From assembly GCF_000758705.1 (NCBI RefSeq), contig NZ_CP009287.1:3162001-3226000 (forward strand): a stretch of DNA of 64,000 bases. The letters run 5' to 3'. The number at the start of each line of letters is the position of its first letter. Within the stretch, counting starts at the first letter, position 1. Source of the DNA: Paenibacillus graminis (lineage in GTDB: Bacteria > Bacillota > Bacilli > Paenibacillales > Paenibacillaceae). Positions 18,605-26,565 of this stretch are shown in pieces. The notes below the pieces were generated by a model that had not been told where the DNA came from, did not search any database, and was given only the letters and a program-made list of their open reading frames with translations. The position numbers were made by a program, and so were the translations under genes.

Positions 18605-18644
18605 AAAAAGCCGGAACCTCTCCAACAAGAGGTTCCGGTTTTTT
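18605..18644. terminator. Bidirectional terminator
   Basis: AAAGCCGGAACCTCT pairs with AGAGGTTCCGGTTTTTT. The T-run favours plus-strand use; the AAAAAG on the other side would also serve the convergent phosphoesterase gene. Confidence 0.9.
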
Positions 18645-18717
18645 GCTTCCCAAGTGAGTGAGCCTAAATTCGCACTGAAATCAGTCTAGGGGAAACTCCC
18701 TGCGGCGATTACGAAGA

Positions 18718-20151
18718 TCAGGGCTTTGTCAGATTCATTTTCAAGAAGACATTGCTGAGCAATTTATCTGCGGCCATGCTCTGGATATAGCCGGACATGA
18801 AGCCGCCATCCATACCCATCCATAACTTATAGCCCGGCATAGCCTTAATTTCATCCAAAGCATCCGAAGCAGTCCCGGCAAAATAATTCACGTTGAGCTT
18901 AGCCATAACTTCAGCCATGGACTGCTTTTCACGCTCGCTGAATGTGGATTCTTTGAGGCGGGCCATCGCCTTATTATACGATTGGTCTGCGAATACACTC
19001 TCTGCATAAGCTGTAAAGTTTAACAGATTGGGATCGGTAATGCCATTTGCCTTGGACCAGCCTTCCACATTTACTGAAGTAGAATGGTAGGTAATTGCCC
19101 GTGTAACGGGATCGAAGGTCAAAGCTCCATATTGATGCGGATTGACGGCGAAGGCACTGGTAGCAATATCATAGACCGGAGATTCCCCAGAGCCTGCCGT
19201 GCCATCATTTCCGCTTTTCGGATCGCGGGCAATATCCTGCATGTGAATGTGCCCGGACAATACCAGATTCAGATTATTCCTGCGCAGCGTCTTCATCGTT
19301 TCCTGACTGTTGTTGAGCTTGAAGCCGGCAACAGACATGGAAGTGTGGCTGAGCAGATTATGGTGCATGACCGTAATGATTGAGGCATGTTTCCCGGCAG
19401 CGAGCTTCGCGCAATCATCCATCCAGGAGAGGGTAGAAGGGAGAATGCGCCCGTCTGTCTGGGGGAAGCCATAACTTTCATTGTTCGCATATTGACTGCT
19501 GTCGATCATCAGGAGATAGAGTCCCGGGGCTGCGTTGACGAGGTAGCTGAGGCTGTCCTTATCCCGCGAGAGGGCTTCTGTATAACCGAAGTCGGCATAC
19601 ATTTCGGTGAAATCCTCTGGTGTAATATGCTCTGCCACGATCTGTTTATCTGCCTTGAACGACCTTGCCCAGGGATTATTCAAGTCGTGATTGCCTGGAA
19701 TCACATAGACATCGGTCCCCGCTGCCTCCACGCGCTTTAGCTTCTCTGCCAGCTTCTTATGGCTGCTACTTTCCCCGTTATTGGTCAGATCTCCGCTGAG
19801 AATCAGGAATTCCGGCTTTTTTTGCTCAGCATCGTAGACGAGCGCTTCCATAAGTTCATCGCTGTAGGGAAGGATTTTGCCGTCCCCGCCGTTCACATAG
19901 GCTTGAAAAGCTGCACCGCCATCCTGAAGGTCCTTGTCAAGGTAGTGGGTATCTGTAGCCACCCAGAACGACACCGGCGCCGTTTCTGTTTCTGCCTGTA
20001 CAACGGTTGACTCTGCTGTCCTGTCCGGTATTGACAAACCGGTGTCTCGGCAGCTTGCAAGGATAAAACCTGTGGCCAGCAGTACGGTAATCATATGTAT
20101 GTTTGTTTTTTGCAAAGAAAAATAGCCTTTAACATGAGGCTTCTTCATCAT
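18718..20151 (-). CDS. Metallophosphoesterase lipoprotein (calcineurin-like)
   Basis: This 477-residue protein carries the calcineurin-like metal-site motifs in order: VATDTHYLDKDL, ILSGDLTNNGE, VIPGNHDLN, VMHHNLL and VLSGHIHMQD. A hydrophobic N-terminal segment ends in ILASC near residue 34, a likely lipobox, so it should act outside the membrane. The C-terminal 140 residues are an extra helical region seen in related secreted phosphoesterases. The substrate is not evident (nucleotide, phosphodiester or wall polymer). AGAAGG precedes two adjacent ATGs, either usable. Confidence 0.85.
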   Translation of the reverse strand: MMKKPHVKGYFSLQKTNIHMITVLLATGFILASCRDTGLSIPDRTAESTVVQAETETAPVSFWVATDTHYLDKDLQDGGAAFQAYVNGGDGKILPYSDELMEALVYDAEQKKPEFLILSGDLTNNGESSSHKKLAEKLKRVEAAGTDVYVIPGNHDLNNPWARSFKADKQIVAEHITPEDFTEMYADFGYTEALSRDKDSLSYLVNAAPGLYLLMIDSSQYANNESYGFPQTDGRILPSTLSWMDDCAKLAAGKHASIITVMHHNLLSHTSMSVAGFKLNNSQETMKTLRRNNLNLVLSGHIHMQDIARDPKSGNDGTAGSGESPVYDIATSAFAVNPHQYGALTFDPVTRAITYHSTSVNVEGWSKANGITDPNLLNFTAYAESVFADQSYNKAMARLKESTFSEREKQSMAEVMAKLNVNYFAGTASDALDEIKAMPGYKLWMGMDGGFMSGYIQSMAADKLLSNVFLKMNLTKP

Positions 20152-20366
20152 CTCAACCTTCTTTCTGCACTTTTGCTGAATTATTGTAGCCTATTTGGTG
20201 CAGAATTGTATATCGAAAAGTGAGTAACTGTTTCTTAATCGCCTGATCGGCTTTAGAAATTAGTGGAAGGTGAATAAATATACTCTGAGACAGCGACAAT
20301 AGAGTAGGTATGTAAACAAGCAATAGGAAAAAGTTGCGAATGGTTGTTGCGTTTCGAGAAGAAAAG

Positions 20367-20395
20367 TGTTAAGATTTAAAAAAGTAAGTTACTAA
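20367..20395. promoter_or_regulatory. Candidate operator upstream of the nitroreductase gene
   Basis: An AGTAA-G-TTACT palindrome sits in an AT-rich stretch just before the ribosome site. The location would suit a repressor of the YodB/HxlR type that controls nitroreductase genes in Bacillus. The assignment is tentative. Confidence 0.35.
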
Positions 20396-20416
20396 ATAAA
20401 TGGAGGTATTCATATT

Positions 20417-21016
20417 ATGTCTAAAACCTTTCTTGAAGCGGTAAAAGGCAGACGTTCTATCTATGCGATCAGCAAAGAATCCCCGATTTCCGATGCAGAG
20501 ATTCAAGAGATTGTAGAAGCGGCAGTCCTACATAGCCCAACTTCATTCAACTCCCAAAGCTCCAGAGCAGTAGTGTTATTGGGAGATAAGCACGATAAAG
20601 TATGGGATATTACAGCAGACACCCTGCGCAAAATTGTACCCACTGAGCAATTCGAAGGCACTGCACAGAAGCTGTCCTCGTTCAAAGCCGGCTATGGCAC
20701 AGTATTGTTCTTTGAAGACCAGGCAGTGGTGAAACATCTGCAAGAGAACTTTGCCCTATACGCTGAAAACTTCCCGATTTGGTCGAACCAATCCTCCGGT
20801 ATCCTGCAGTTTGTCGTATGGACTGCTTTTGCTGAAGCAGGTCTGGGTGCCTCGCTGCAGCACTATAACCCGCTCATTGATGATGAAGTGAAAGCAACCT
20901 TTAATATTCCGGCCGACTGGAAGCTGATCGCTCAAATGCCTTTCGGTAAAACGGTCACCGCACCAGGCGAAAAGGAATTTCAGCCGATTGAAGAACGCGT
21001 AAAAGTAATTAAATAA
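20417..21016 (+). CDS. Nitroreductase family protein
   Basis: This 199-residue FMN-dependent nitroreductase-fold protein starts MSKTFLEAVKGRRSIYAISK, with the arginine-serine pair that contacts FMN, followed by HSPTSFNSQSSRAVVL and a C-terminal QMPFGKTVTAPGEKEFQPIE. It belongs to the short YodC/HBN1-like group that reduces nitro compounds or quinones using NAD(P)H. TGGAGG precedes the ATG. It is a single gene, ended by a hairpin that also contains the next gene's ribosome site. Confidence 0.9.
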   Translation: MSKTFLEAVKGRRSIYAISKESPISDAEIQEIVEAAVLHSPTSFNSQSSRAVVLLGDKHDKVWDITADTLRKIVPTEQFEGTAQKLSSFKAGYGTVLFFEDQAVVKHLQENFALYAENFPIWSNQSSGILQFVVWTAFAEAGLGASLQHYNPLIDDEVKATFNIPADWKLIAQMPFGKTVTAPGEKEFQPIEERVKVIK

Positions 21017-21036
21017 GCCAAATTCAGATAGTGTTT

Positions 21037-21089
21037 AAAACCTCCTTGATCCGGCTAATGATATCTATAGCCCGGTTAAGGAGGTTTTT
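21037..21089 (+). terminator. Hairpin acting as terminator and masking the next ribosome site
   Basis: AAAACCTCCTT pairs with AAGGAGGTTTT, with an inner CCGG pairing, followed by T. The right arm contains the AAGGAGG at 21078-21084 used by the gene starting at 21093. Confidence 0.75.
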
Positions 21090-21092
21090 GCG

Positions 21093-21287
21093 ATGCCATG
21101 GAATAAAGATGATTATCCGGATTCTCTGAAGAACTTTATGGCCCCGGTGCGGAATAAGGCGATTGAGATCGCCAATGCCCTCTTGGACGAAGGATATGAA
21201 GAGGGCAGGGCAATCTCGATTGCCACGGCACAGGCCAAAGAGTGGGGCGAGAATCATGATAAGCAGATCCGCAAAAAAAACCATTAG
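21093..21287 (+). CDS. Small conserved protein (YdaT-like)
   Basis: This 64-residue soluble protein reads MPWNKDDYPDSLKNFMAPVR, then NKAIEIANALLDEGYEEGRA and ISIATAQAKEWGE. It resembles the small YdaT-like Bacillus proteins (I believe DUF2188-related), which have no established function. A perfect AAGGAGG lies eight bases before the ATG but is buried in the right arm of the preceding hairpin, so read-through transcripts would be poorly translated. A terminator follows. Confidence 0.75.
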   Translation: MPWNKDDYPDSLKNFMAPVRNKAIEIANALLDEGYEEGRAISIATAQAKEWGENHDKQIRKKNH

Positions 21288-21316
21288 CCCCATGGATTGC
21301 TTTTGGAGAATAAACA

Positions 21317-21354
21317 AAAAGAGGACAGGCGGGAATGACCGCTTGTCCTCTTTG
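21317..21354 (+). terminator. Terminator of the small YdaT-like gene
   Basis: AAAGAGGACA pairs with TGTCCTCTTT. The loop contains an additional GCGG/CCGC pairing. Confidence 0.8.
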
Positions 21355-21398
21355 TATGGGTTATGGTACTGGTTGAAGCCAGAGTAATGGAAAATGTC

Positions 21399-22631
21399 CT
21401 ATTTCGCAGCTGGAGCTTCTGTAGCTGCCGGAGCTTCGCTGGCATCCGGTGCTTTGTTTGCATCTGGTGCTGCGCTGGCATCAGCAGAAGGGGATGCTTC
21501 TGGTTTATCCGTCAGCGTGTTGGTAATCTTCGCCCCGGCATTCAGCTCCTGCAGCCAAGTGGAGGACATTTCAGATACTTTTTTTGCTTTCAGTGTTTTG
21601 GTGATTTCTTCTTTTTTCTCGGCAAGCGTATAATTGTGGGCTTCTTTGCGGTCGGTTACTTTGATAACGTGGTAGCCATAGTCCGTTTTGACAGGGCCGC
21701 TGGTTTCGCCAACCTTGAGTTTGAAGGCAGCATTGGAGAATTCAGCTACCATATCGCCTTTTTTGAAGAAATTAAGATCTCCGCCTTTTTCCTTAGAGCC
21801 GGTATCTGCAGATTTCTCTTTCGCCAGTGCGGCAAAATCTGCTCCACCCGCCAATTGTTTTACAATCGCATCAGCTTCTGCTTTGGTTTTTACTAGAATA
21901 TGGGAAGCGCGGACCTCTTCTTCCTGATTGAAGGAAGCCTTGTTCTCTTCGTAGTACTTGGAAATTTCATCTTCTGTTACTTTTACTTTTGGCTCAACCA
22001 ATTTACGGATTTTAACCTGCATCGGCATTTGCTTCTTCAGGTCATCCAGCGTCATCGAACTTTGCTGCAACGCATTGTTCAGAGCTTCTTCACCGCCGAA
22101 TTGGGTCTTCAGATCTTCAAGTTCTGCCTGGATGTCGGCATCGGTCACCGTAATATTGGCTTTTTTGGCTTCCTGGTCTACGAGAGTGGAGGTGATCAGG
22201 TTCTGGAGAGTGGCTTCACCGCCGGCTTCAACCAGTTTATCGTAAAGCTGTGCTTTGGTAATGTCGGTTCCGTTCACAGAAGCAACGGCTACTTTGCTGT
22301 CATCCTTCTGGAAAGGCTGTACGATGAGTACGACGATAAGCGCTGCAGCCAGGACAATCGAGGCGATCATCCAGCCCCGTCCGCCTTTGGAACCCGGGGA
22401 GGAGGGAGGGGTACCGTCGCCAACCTTATTCATTACCGGAACATTGGCAGCGCTGTCAGGTGCATCGTTCTGCTCGAACACTTCTGCAGCTTTCTGGGCA
22501 GTATCCGGTTCAAACCCAGGGCCGGATACGGTTTCCTCCGGTGCTCTTTCATTCATATCGGAAGTGCTGTTCTCTTCCGGTGCTCCATTGTTGTCCAGAT
22601 GTTCATTCTCATTGAAATCTTTTTTGTCCAT
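21399..22631 (-). CDS. Membrane-anchored peptidyl-prolyl isomerase (PrsA/PpiC-like foldase)
   Basis: This 410-residue protein has an acidic cytoplasmic N-terminus (about 85 residues), a single membrane segment (WMIASIVLAAALIVVLIV), a SurA_N/PrsA-like chaperone region and a PpiC-type parvulin domain (EVRASHILVKTKAEADAIVK to GPVKTDYGYHVIKVTDRKEA). The tail is a low-complexity Ala/Pro/Asp/Glu stretch. It should assist folding of exported proteins at the membrane surface. Classical PrsA is a lipoprotein; this one has no lipobox and instead a long charged cytosolic arm. The ribosome site GAAGGGAG is about 12 nt from the ATG, longer than usual. Confidence 0.88.
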   Translation of the reverse strand: MDKKDFNENEHLDNNGAPEENSTSDMNERAPEETVSGPGFEPDTAQKAAEVFEQNDAPDSAANVPVMNKVGDGTPPSSPGSKGGRGWMIASIVLAAALIVVLIVQPFQKDDSKVAVASVNGTDITKAQLYDKLVEAGGEATLQNLITSTLVDQEAKKANITVTDADIQAELEDLKTQFGGEEALNNALQQSSMTLDDLKKQMPMQVKIRKLVEPKVKVTEDEISKYYEENKASFNQEEEVRASHILVKTKAEADAIVKQLAGGADFAALAKEKSADTGSKEKGGDLNFFKKGDMVAEFSNAAFKLKVGETSGPVKTDYGYHVIKVTDRKEAHNYTLAEKKEEITKTLKAKKVSEMSSTWLQELNAGAKITNTLTDKPEASPSADASAAPDANKAPDASEAPAATEAPAAK

Positions 22632-22760
22632 TATAATTAATGACTCCCTTCAATATAGGTGTTGCCTGTCTTTCTACAACTTTACCAGAAATCAGGATTC
22701 CAAACCTTAAGAAAGTATAAAAAAGCCAATTTACTTTTTAAGTTTCTCTTAAGATACAAG

Positions 22761-22803
22761 AAAAAGCCGGAGCCGCATGAATAGAACATGCGGCTCCGGC
22801 TTT
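22761..22803. terminator. Strong bidirectional hairpin
   Basis: AAAAGCCGGAGCCGCATG pairs perfectly with CATGCGGCTCCGGCTTT. It lies between two minus-strand genes and terminates the LytTR transcript before the foldase gene. Confidence 0.85.
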
Positions 22804-22848
22804 GGGAAGGCTCCATATTTTTCTCTGCTGCAAACGGAAAAGATCCGT

Positions 22849-23184
22849 CTAAGAGCTGAGGCTTCTCAGCAGATGACGTATGCCTTCCTGCTTCCGTCTT
22901 GGCACACGGACAGTCTTGGCATACAATCCCATCTCTCCGAAATAGATACAGTCGTCTTCAATGGAGCTGATCTTGTTGAGATTGACGTAGCATCCCCCAT
23001 ACACATGATAATAACTTGGGTTAGATACTAAACGGTTAAGCTGCTCGGCAGTCATTCTCTTTTTAATGTTATAGTTTCTGCCGTGAAAAATGACCAAATC
23101 ATGGTCCCCGACCTTAAAGAACAGAATGTCCGTTTCCACCTCGAAGTCCTCATACACATTTCTGGCTTCCAGCAGGCTGCTCAT
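22849..23184 (-). CDS. LytTR-domain DNA-binding protein
   Basis: This 111-residue protein consists essentially of a LytTR-like DNA-binding domain: ETDILFFKVGDHDLVIFHGR, RMTAEQLNRLVSNPSYYHVY and YVNLNKISSIEDDCIYFGEM. No receiver or membrane domain is present, so it is a stand-alone regulator or a small partner protein. AAAGGGGG lies six bases before the ATG. It is divergent from the lactonase gene, with a cre-like site between them. Confidence 0.75.
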   Translation of the reverse strand: MSSLLEARNVYEDFEVETDILFFKVGDHDLVIFHGRNYNIKKRMTAEQLNRLVSNPSYYHVYGGCYVNLNKISSIEDDCIYFGEMGLYAKTVRVPRRKQEGIRHLLRSLSS

Positions 23185-23219
23185 TCATGTTCCCCCTTTA
23201 AATATAGTGAAAAATCTAA

Positions 23220-23233
23220 TGTTAGCGCTTTCA
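23220..23233. promoter_or_regulatory. Candidate cre (CcpA) site
   Basis: TGTTAGCGCTTTCA departs from TGWAANCGNTNWCA at one position only. It lies between the divergent LytTR gene and the lactonase gene. Confidence 0.5.
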
Positions 23234-23402
23234 TTATAACATAACGATCTGCCCTTGCAAAGCCTCATTTTTAAAATATTTTGTGAAATTTTACTACGCG
23301 ATTTGTCATAGACGCTAAAAAAATGTAAATTATATAAATGGCCGGTCCGAATGCGGGCCTTTAGGCAATGAGACTGAAGACCATTCGAGGAGGATTACCG
23401 AG

Positions 23403-24512
23403 ATGAAGAATACAAGACTGCTGCTGTTTACCGGTTCCTACGCAAGCGCTGACGAAAGCGGGGTTCAGGTCTTTGAATTCAATGGAGAAGCAGGGGGCAC
23501 GCTCACCCTTTTAGATAAGGTGCAGGGCATTACTAACCCGACTTTTGTGAACGTAGATGCTGCAGAAGGACGGCTGTATGCCATAGGAGAAAAGGCTAAT
23601 GGAGCAGGCGGTAAGGAAGGCGAGGTTGTCTCCTTTGCGATAGATCCGCAAGATGGCAGGCTCATGGAATTGAACCGCATTTCCACAATGCCTGCCGCAG
23701 ACAGCGGCCAAACGACAACCTGCCATATCTCAAGAGATTCCCGCAATGAATTTATTATCGTATGCAGCTATCATGGAGGCCTCGTGGGGCTGGTGTCCTT
23801 GGATCAGGAAGGTTTGCCGCTGCGTCTGGAGGATACCGCAGTACATAGGGGACAGAGAAACCTGCCTGGGCAGGATAAGCCCCACCCGCATTCGGCCATC
23901 TTTAGCCCGGATGAGAAATATCTGTTCGTCTCCGATTTGGGGCTGGATCTGATCCGGGCCTATAAAATTAACCGTGACACGAAGACACTTGAAGCCCTGG
24001 GCGACACCATGCTGCATGAGGGGGCAGGACCGCGCCATTTCGTCTTTCATCCGGACGGAAAATCCGCTTATGTAATCAATGAGCTGGATTCCACGGTTAC
24101 CTCATTCCTGTATGACAGTGCGGCAGGTACACTTCAGACGGCTGCAACGATTTCTACACTGCCTGAGGACTATCCTGCGGCGGGCAACAGCTGTGCGGAA
24201 ATCGCTTTGTCTGCAGATGGGCTCTTTTTGTACGGTTCGAACCGCGGCCATGACAGCATTGTGGTTTACGCTGTTAACCCTGCAACTGCCAGACTTACAC
24301 TGGTGGAGCATGTCTCCACACATGGCGGGCATCCGCGCCACTTTGCCCTTACTCCAGACGGCGCATATCTGATAGCCGCTAACCGGGATGGCAATAATCT
24401 GGTGGTGTTCAGCGTTGACCGCTCAAGCGGTCGGCTCAGCTTTACCGGAAATACCGCCGAGGTATCCAAACCGGTGTGTGTAAAACCTGCATATTTTCCA
24501 TCGGCCGAATAG
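23403..24512 (+). CDS. Lactonase family beta-propeller protein (6-phosphogluconolactonase-like)
   Basis: This 369-residue protein has the repeated blade pattern of the YkgB/Pgl seven-bladed propeller family: LLLFTGSYASADESGVQVFE, PHPHSAIFSPDEKYLFVSDL, GAGPRHFVFHPDGKSAYVIN, GGHPRHFALTPDGAYLIAAN. Family members hydrolyse 6-phosphogluconolactone to 6-phosphogluconate in the oxidative pentose-phosphate pathway; others act on different lactones. CGAGGAGG precedes the ATG. A cre-like box upstream would fit carbon-source control. Confidence 0.88.
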   Translation: MKNTRLLLFTGSYASADESGVQVFEFNGEAGGTLTLLDKVQGITNPTFVNVDAAEGRLYAIGEKANGAGGKEGEVVSFAIDPQDGRLMELNRISTMPAADSGQTTTCHISRDSRNEFIIVCSYHGGLVGLVSLDQEGLPLRLEDTAVHRGQRNLPGQDKPHPHSAIFSPDEKYLFVSDLGLDLIRAYKINRDTKTLEALGDTMLHEGAGPRHFVFHPDGKSAYVINELDSTVTSFLYDSAAGTLQTAATISTLPEDYPAAGNSCAEIALSADGLFLYGSNRGHDSIVVYAVNPATARLTLVEHVSTHGGHPRHFALTPDGAYLIAANRDGNNLVVFSVDRSSGRLSFTGNTAEVSKPVCVKPAYFPSAE

Positions 24513-24591
24513 TCCGGGAAGAACCCTGCTCTGTGGTAAATACAAGGATGATGTTTATTCGTTAGATATGGAGATTCCTTATATTTCAAGC

Positions 24592-24630
24592 AAAAGGAAC
24601 ACCGGAGCACAAAGCTCCGGTGTTCCTTTT
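24592..24630. terminator. Terminator between convergent lactonase and hfq genes
   Basis: AAAAGGAACACCGGAGC pairs with GCTCCGGTGTTCCTTTT around ACAAA and works in both directions. Confidence 0.9.
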
Positions 24631-24677
24631 GAAAAGGGGCTGTAATTTTTAATTAACGGAAAGGTTGGACTGAATGC

Positions 24678-24899
24678 TTATTTGAGCGAGACAGGCTTCA
24701 GCGGTACAACTGTGGAGACGGCTGATTTGAACAGCACATTCTGTCTCCCGTCACCTTGTCCTTGCAAAGTAATGGTATAAGCGTCATAAGAGGTTACAAG
24801 TCCCTGCATTTTAACCCCATTGGTTGTAAAAATCGTCACGGGAACCTTGGTCGAGATGCATTGGTTCAACACACGCTCCTGTAATTTCAGAGTTTCCAC
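24678..24899 (-). CDS. hfq: Hfq RNA chaperone
   Basis: This Sm-like protein shows VPVTIFTTNGVKMQGLVTSY (Sm1) and LFKSAVSTVVP (Sm2). The frame extends to an ATG at 24941, but the GTG at 24899 gives a 73-residue protein whose first 13 residues (VETLKLQERVLNQ) align without gaps to the start of Bacillus Hfq as I recall it, and TGGAG lies upstream; I prefer that start. Hfq forms hexamers that bind U-rich and A-rich RNA. The usual YKHA of the Sm2 motif is FKSA here, so the histidine of the proximal RNA-binding site is replaced by serine. No mutL or miaA neighbour is visible. Confidence 0.82.
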   Translation of the reverse strand: METLKLQERVLNQCISTKVPVTIFTTNGVKMQGLVTSYDAYTITLQGQGDGRQNVLFKSAVSTVVPLKPVSLK

Positions 24900-24920
24900 T
24901 TTGGCAGCACTCCATCTTTT

Positions 24921-25664
24921 TTGAATTGTCTTCCAGAACATTATACCACGGGTAAGACCTTCTCTGGAAATGAGGTCATCCGGCTTAAATTAGACAAGGG
25001 GGTAGTTACGCTGCAATACCAATACTGGTCAAGAGGTTTTTGGGGGTTTATCGGGTTTTTTCCGGTTTTTGTTGTAATTGCTATGTTTGTGAAGATGGAC
25101 CGGATCTCCGGGTTTGACAATTTCATTATTCAAGCCGTGCAGTCAGCGGAATCCCCGGCACTCACTTCCCTGGCCAAGGGATTGTCCCTGGTGGGCTCGT
25201 CCAGTCTTGCAATCGGCATTTCATTACTGACTTTGGTGCTGCTGTACTTTGTGCTGAAGCATCGTATCGAGCTGATCCTGTTTCTTGCCGTAGGGGCAGG
25301 CTCACAGCTGCTGAACACCTGGATGAAGCTGTGGTTTCACCGGGAACGCCCAAATATCCACCGCCTGATCGAACAGGCTGGATACAGCTTTCCGAGCGGG
25401 CATTCCATGGCGGCGTTCTCGCTGTACGGCATCATTGCGTACCTGCTGTGGCGGCATATGAGAAGGCGCAGTGAGCGGGTACTGCTAATTCTGTTCACGG
25501 TGCTTATGACAGGGGGAATTGGCTGGAGCCGTGTCTATTTGGGGGTACACTACCCAAGTGATGTCATTGGTGGCTATGCGGCCAGCGGTGCCTGGATGAT
25601 GTTATGTATTGCCTGCTTTGAGGCTTACCGGAACTCCCGGAAGAGCAAGAAGAGCCTGTTATGA
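24921..25664 (+). CDS. PAP2-family membrane phosphatase
   Basis: An integral-membrane type-2 phosphatidic-acid phosphatase or undecaprenyl-pyrophosphate phosphatase relative. The three catalytic motifs are present: KLWFHRERP, YSFPSGHSMAAF and SRVYLGVHYPSDVIGGY. Six hydrophobic segments are visible. The start is unresolved: the frame opens at a TTG (24921) without a ribosome site and overlaps the possible longer start of the divergent hfq; the first membrane helix begins only at about residue 40, and AAGGGGG at 24998-25004 precedes an unusual CTG at 25011 in frame. Confidence 0.85.
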   Translation: MNCLPEHYTTGKTFSGNEVIRLKLDKGVVTLQYQYWSRGFWGFIGFFPVFVVIAMFVKMDRISGFDNFIIQAVQSAESPALTSLAKGLSLVGSSSLAIGISLLTLVLLYFVLKHRIELILFLAVGAGSQLLNTWMKLWFHRERPNIHRLIEQAGYSFPSGHSMAAFSLYGIIAYLLWRHMRRRSERVLLILFTVLMTGGIGWSRVYLGVHYPSDVIGGYAASGAWMMLCIACFEAYRNSRKSKKSLL

Positions 25665-25696
25665 AAAAGCGGATTCCCGCTCGCATGGGAATCCGC
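25663..25696 (-). terminator. Terminator for the minus-strand secreted-protein gene
   Basis: GCGGATTCCC pairs with GGGAATCCGC. On the minus strand it is followed by TTTTT. Confidence 0.7.
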
Positions 25697-25775
25697 ATAT
25701 CCGCCATATGAATACACCCGTTCAGCCTCTTTTAACGCTGCAGTGGTGCCTGAATTCAAGGGGTTTGGCAGCTTT

Positions 25776-26261
25776 TTAACGGCTTGTGGACTTCTGGAAA
25801 TGATCCATGCGGCTAATGCCCAGCTTCAGAAGTGCCGGCAGGCCGGCTTTTAGCTTATCTGCCTCACTCTGTGTCAGACGGCCGTCTTTGATGCAGGCCT
25901 CCAGTTTCATGACTGCTGCGTCGCTCAGCTTTTGGATGTATTGCTCTTCGGTCCAGCCCTTCTTCTCTTTGGCCAGCGCATACAAGGTTGTACCTGATCT
26001 CAGGCTGCGGACCAGCTCATGCCGGTCGATCTCCAGGAGCTTGGACGTTTCATTGATAATGAAATGCCCGCCTCCGGCGCGGAAGTCTTTATCCATACCC
26101 GGGGGATGGGGATGGCGGTGTTCCTGTTCAGCCCGGACTGCTGAACCGGGAGCAGCCGTAGGTGTACTTCCGGCAGCATTTTCCGCAAAGGCGGCAGCCG
26201 GTGCAAGGCAGAGCAGAAGCGCTGCAGCGAAGGCTGTAATTCTTTTGACATTGTTGCTCAT
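25776..26261 (-). CDS. Small secreted protein of unknown function
   Basis: This 161-residue protein has a clear signal peptide (AFAAALLLCLAPAAAFAE, cleavage after AFA). A His/Pro-rich stretch (EHRHPHPPGM) follows, then a helical domain with the pattern LLEIDRHELVRSLRSGTTLY ... KGWTEEQYIQKLSD ... GRLTQSEADKLKAGLPALL. Helical segments of this TL..IAK and LT..EAD kind occur in many small secreted Bacillales proteins. I do not recognise a named family. It is single and ends before a hairpin. Confidence 0.65.
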   Translation of the reverse strand: MSNNVKRITAFAAALLLCLAPAAAFAENAAGSTPTAAPGSAVRAEQEHRHPHPPGMDKDFRAGGGHFIINETSKLLEIDRHELVRSLRSGTTLYALAKEKKGWTEEQYIQKLSDAAVMKLEACIKDGRLTQSEADKLKAGLPALLKLGISRMDHFQKSTSR

Positions 26262-26438
26262 GATTCACCTCATACTTGAAATTTGTGGGGACTGCTGTAT
26301 CCAGTATTCCCCGAAAGCTGAAAGAATCCTGAAAGCCTGCTTAAGCCATACTAAAATTCGCCAGCCTGCTTCCTGGGTAATAATGTCTGTACCTTCTTAG
26401 AAATGAACCAAACCGGATCAGGATATACATATTTTTAC

Positions 26439-26552
26439 GCGAGTTTTGAACGAAGTAAAACCGGAGAAGTCATGCTCACAAAACTTAAGCATATGCTTCC
26501 GAAGCGAGTTTTGTACGAAGTAAAACTGGAGAAGTCATGCTCACAAAACTTT
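26439..26552 (+). promoter_or_regulatory. Duplicated leader with alternative stems before the exporter gene
   Basis: Two copies of a 49-bp element (26439-26487 and 26504-26552, offset 65 bp, only a few mismatches) lie directly before the ribosome site. Each begins with GAGTTTTG and ends with CAAAACTT, so each can fold on itself. The end of copy 1 can equally pair with the beginning of copy 2. A 12-bp palindrome (AAGCATATGCTT) lies between them. The arrangement suggests a cis-acting RNA but matches no riboswitch class I know. Confidence 0.5.
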
Positions 26553-26565
26553 AGGAGGGATGGAT

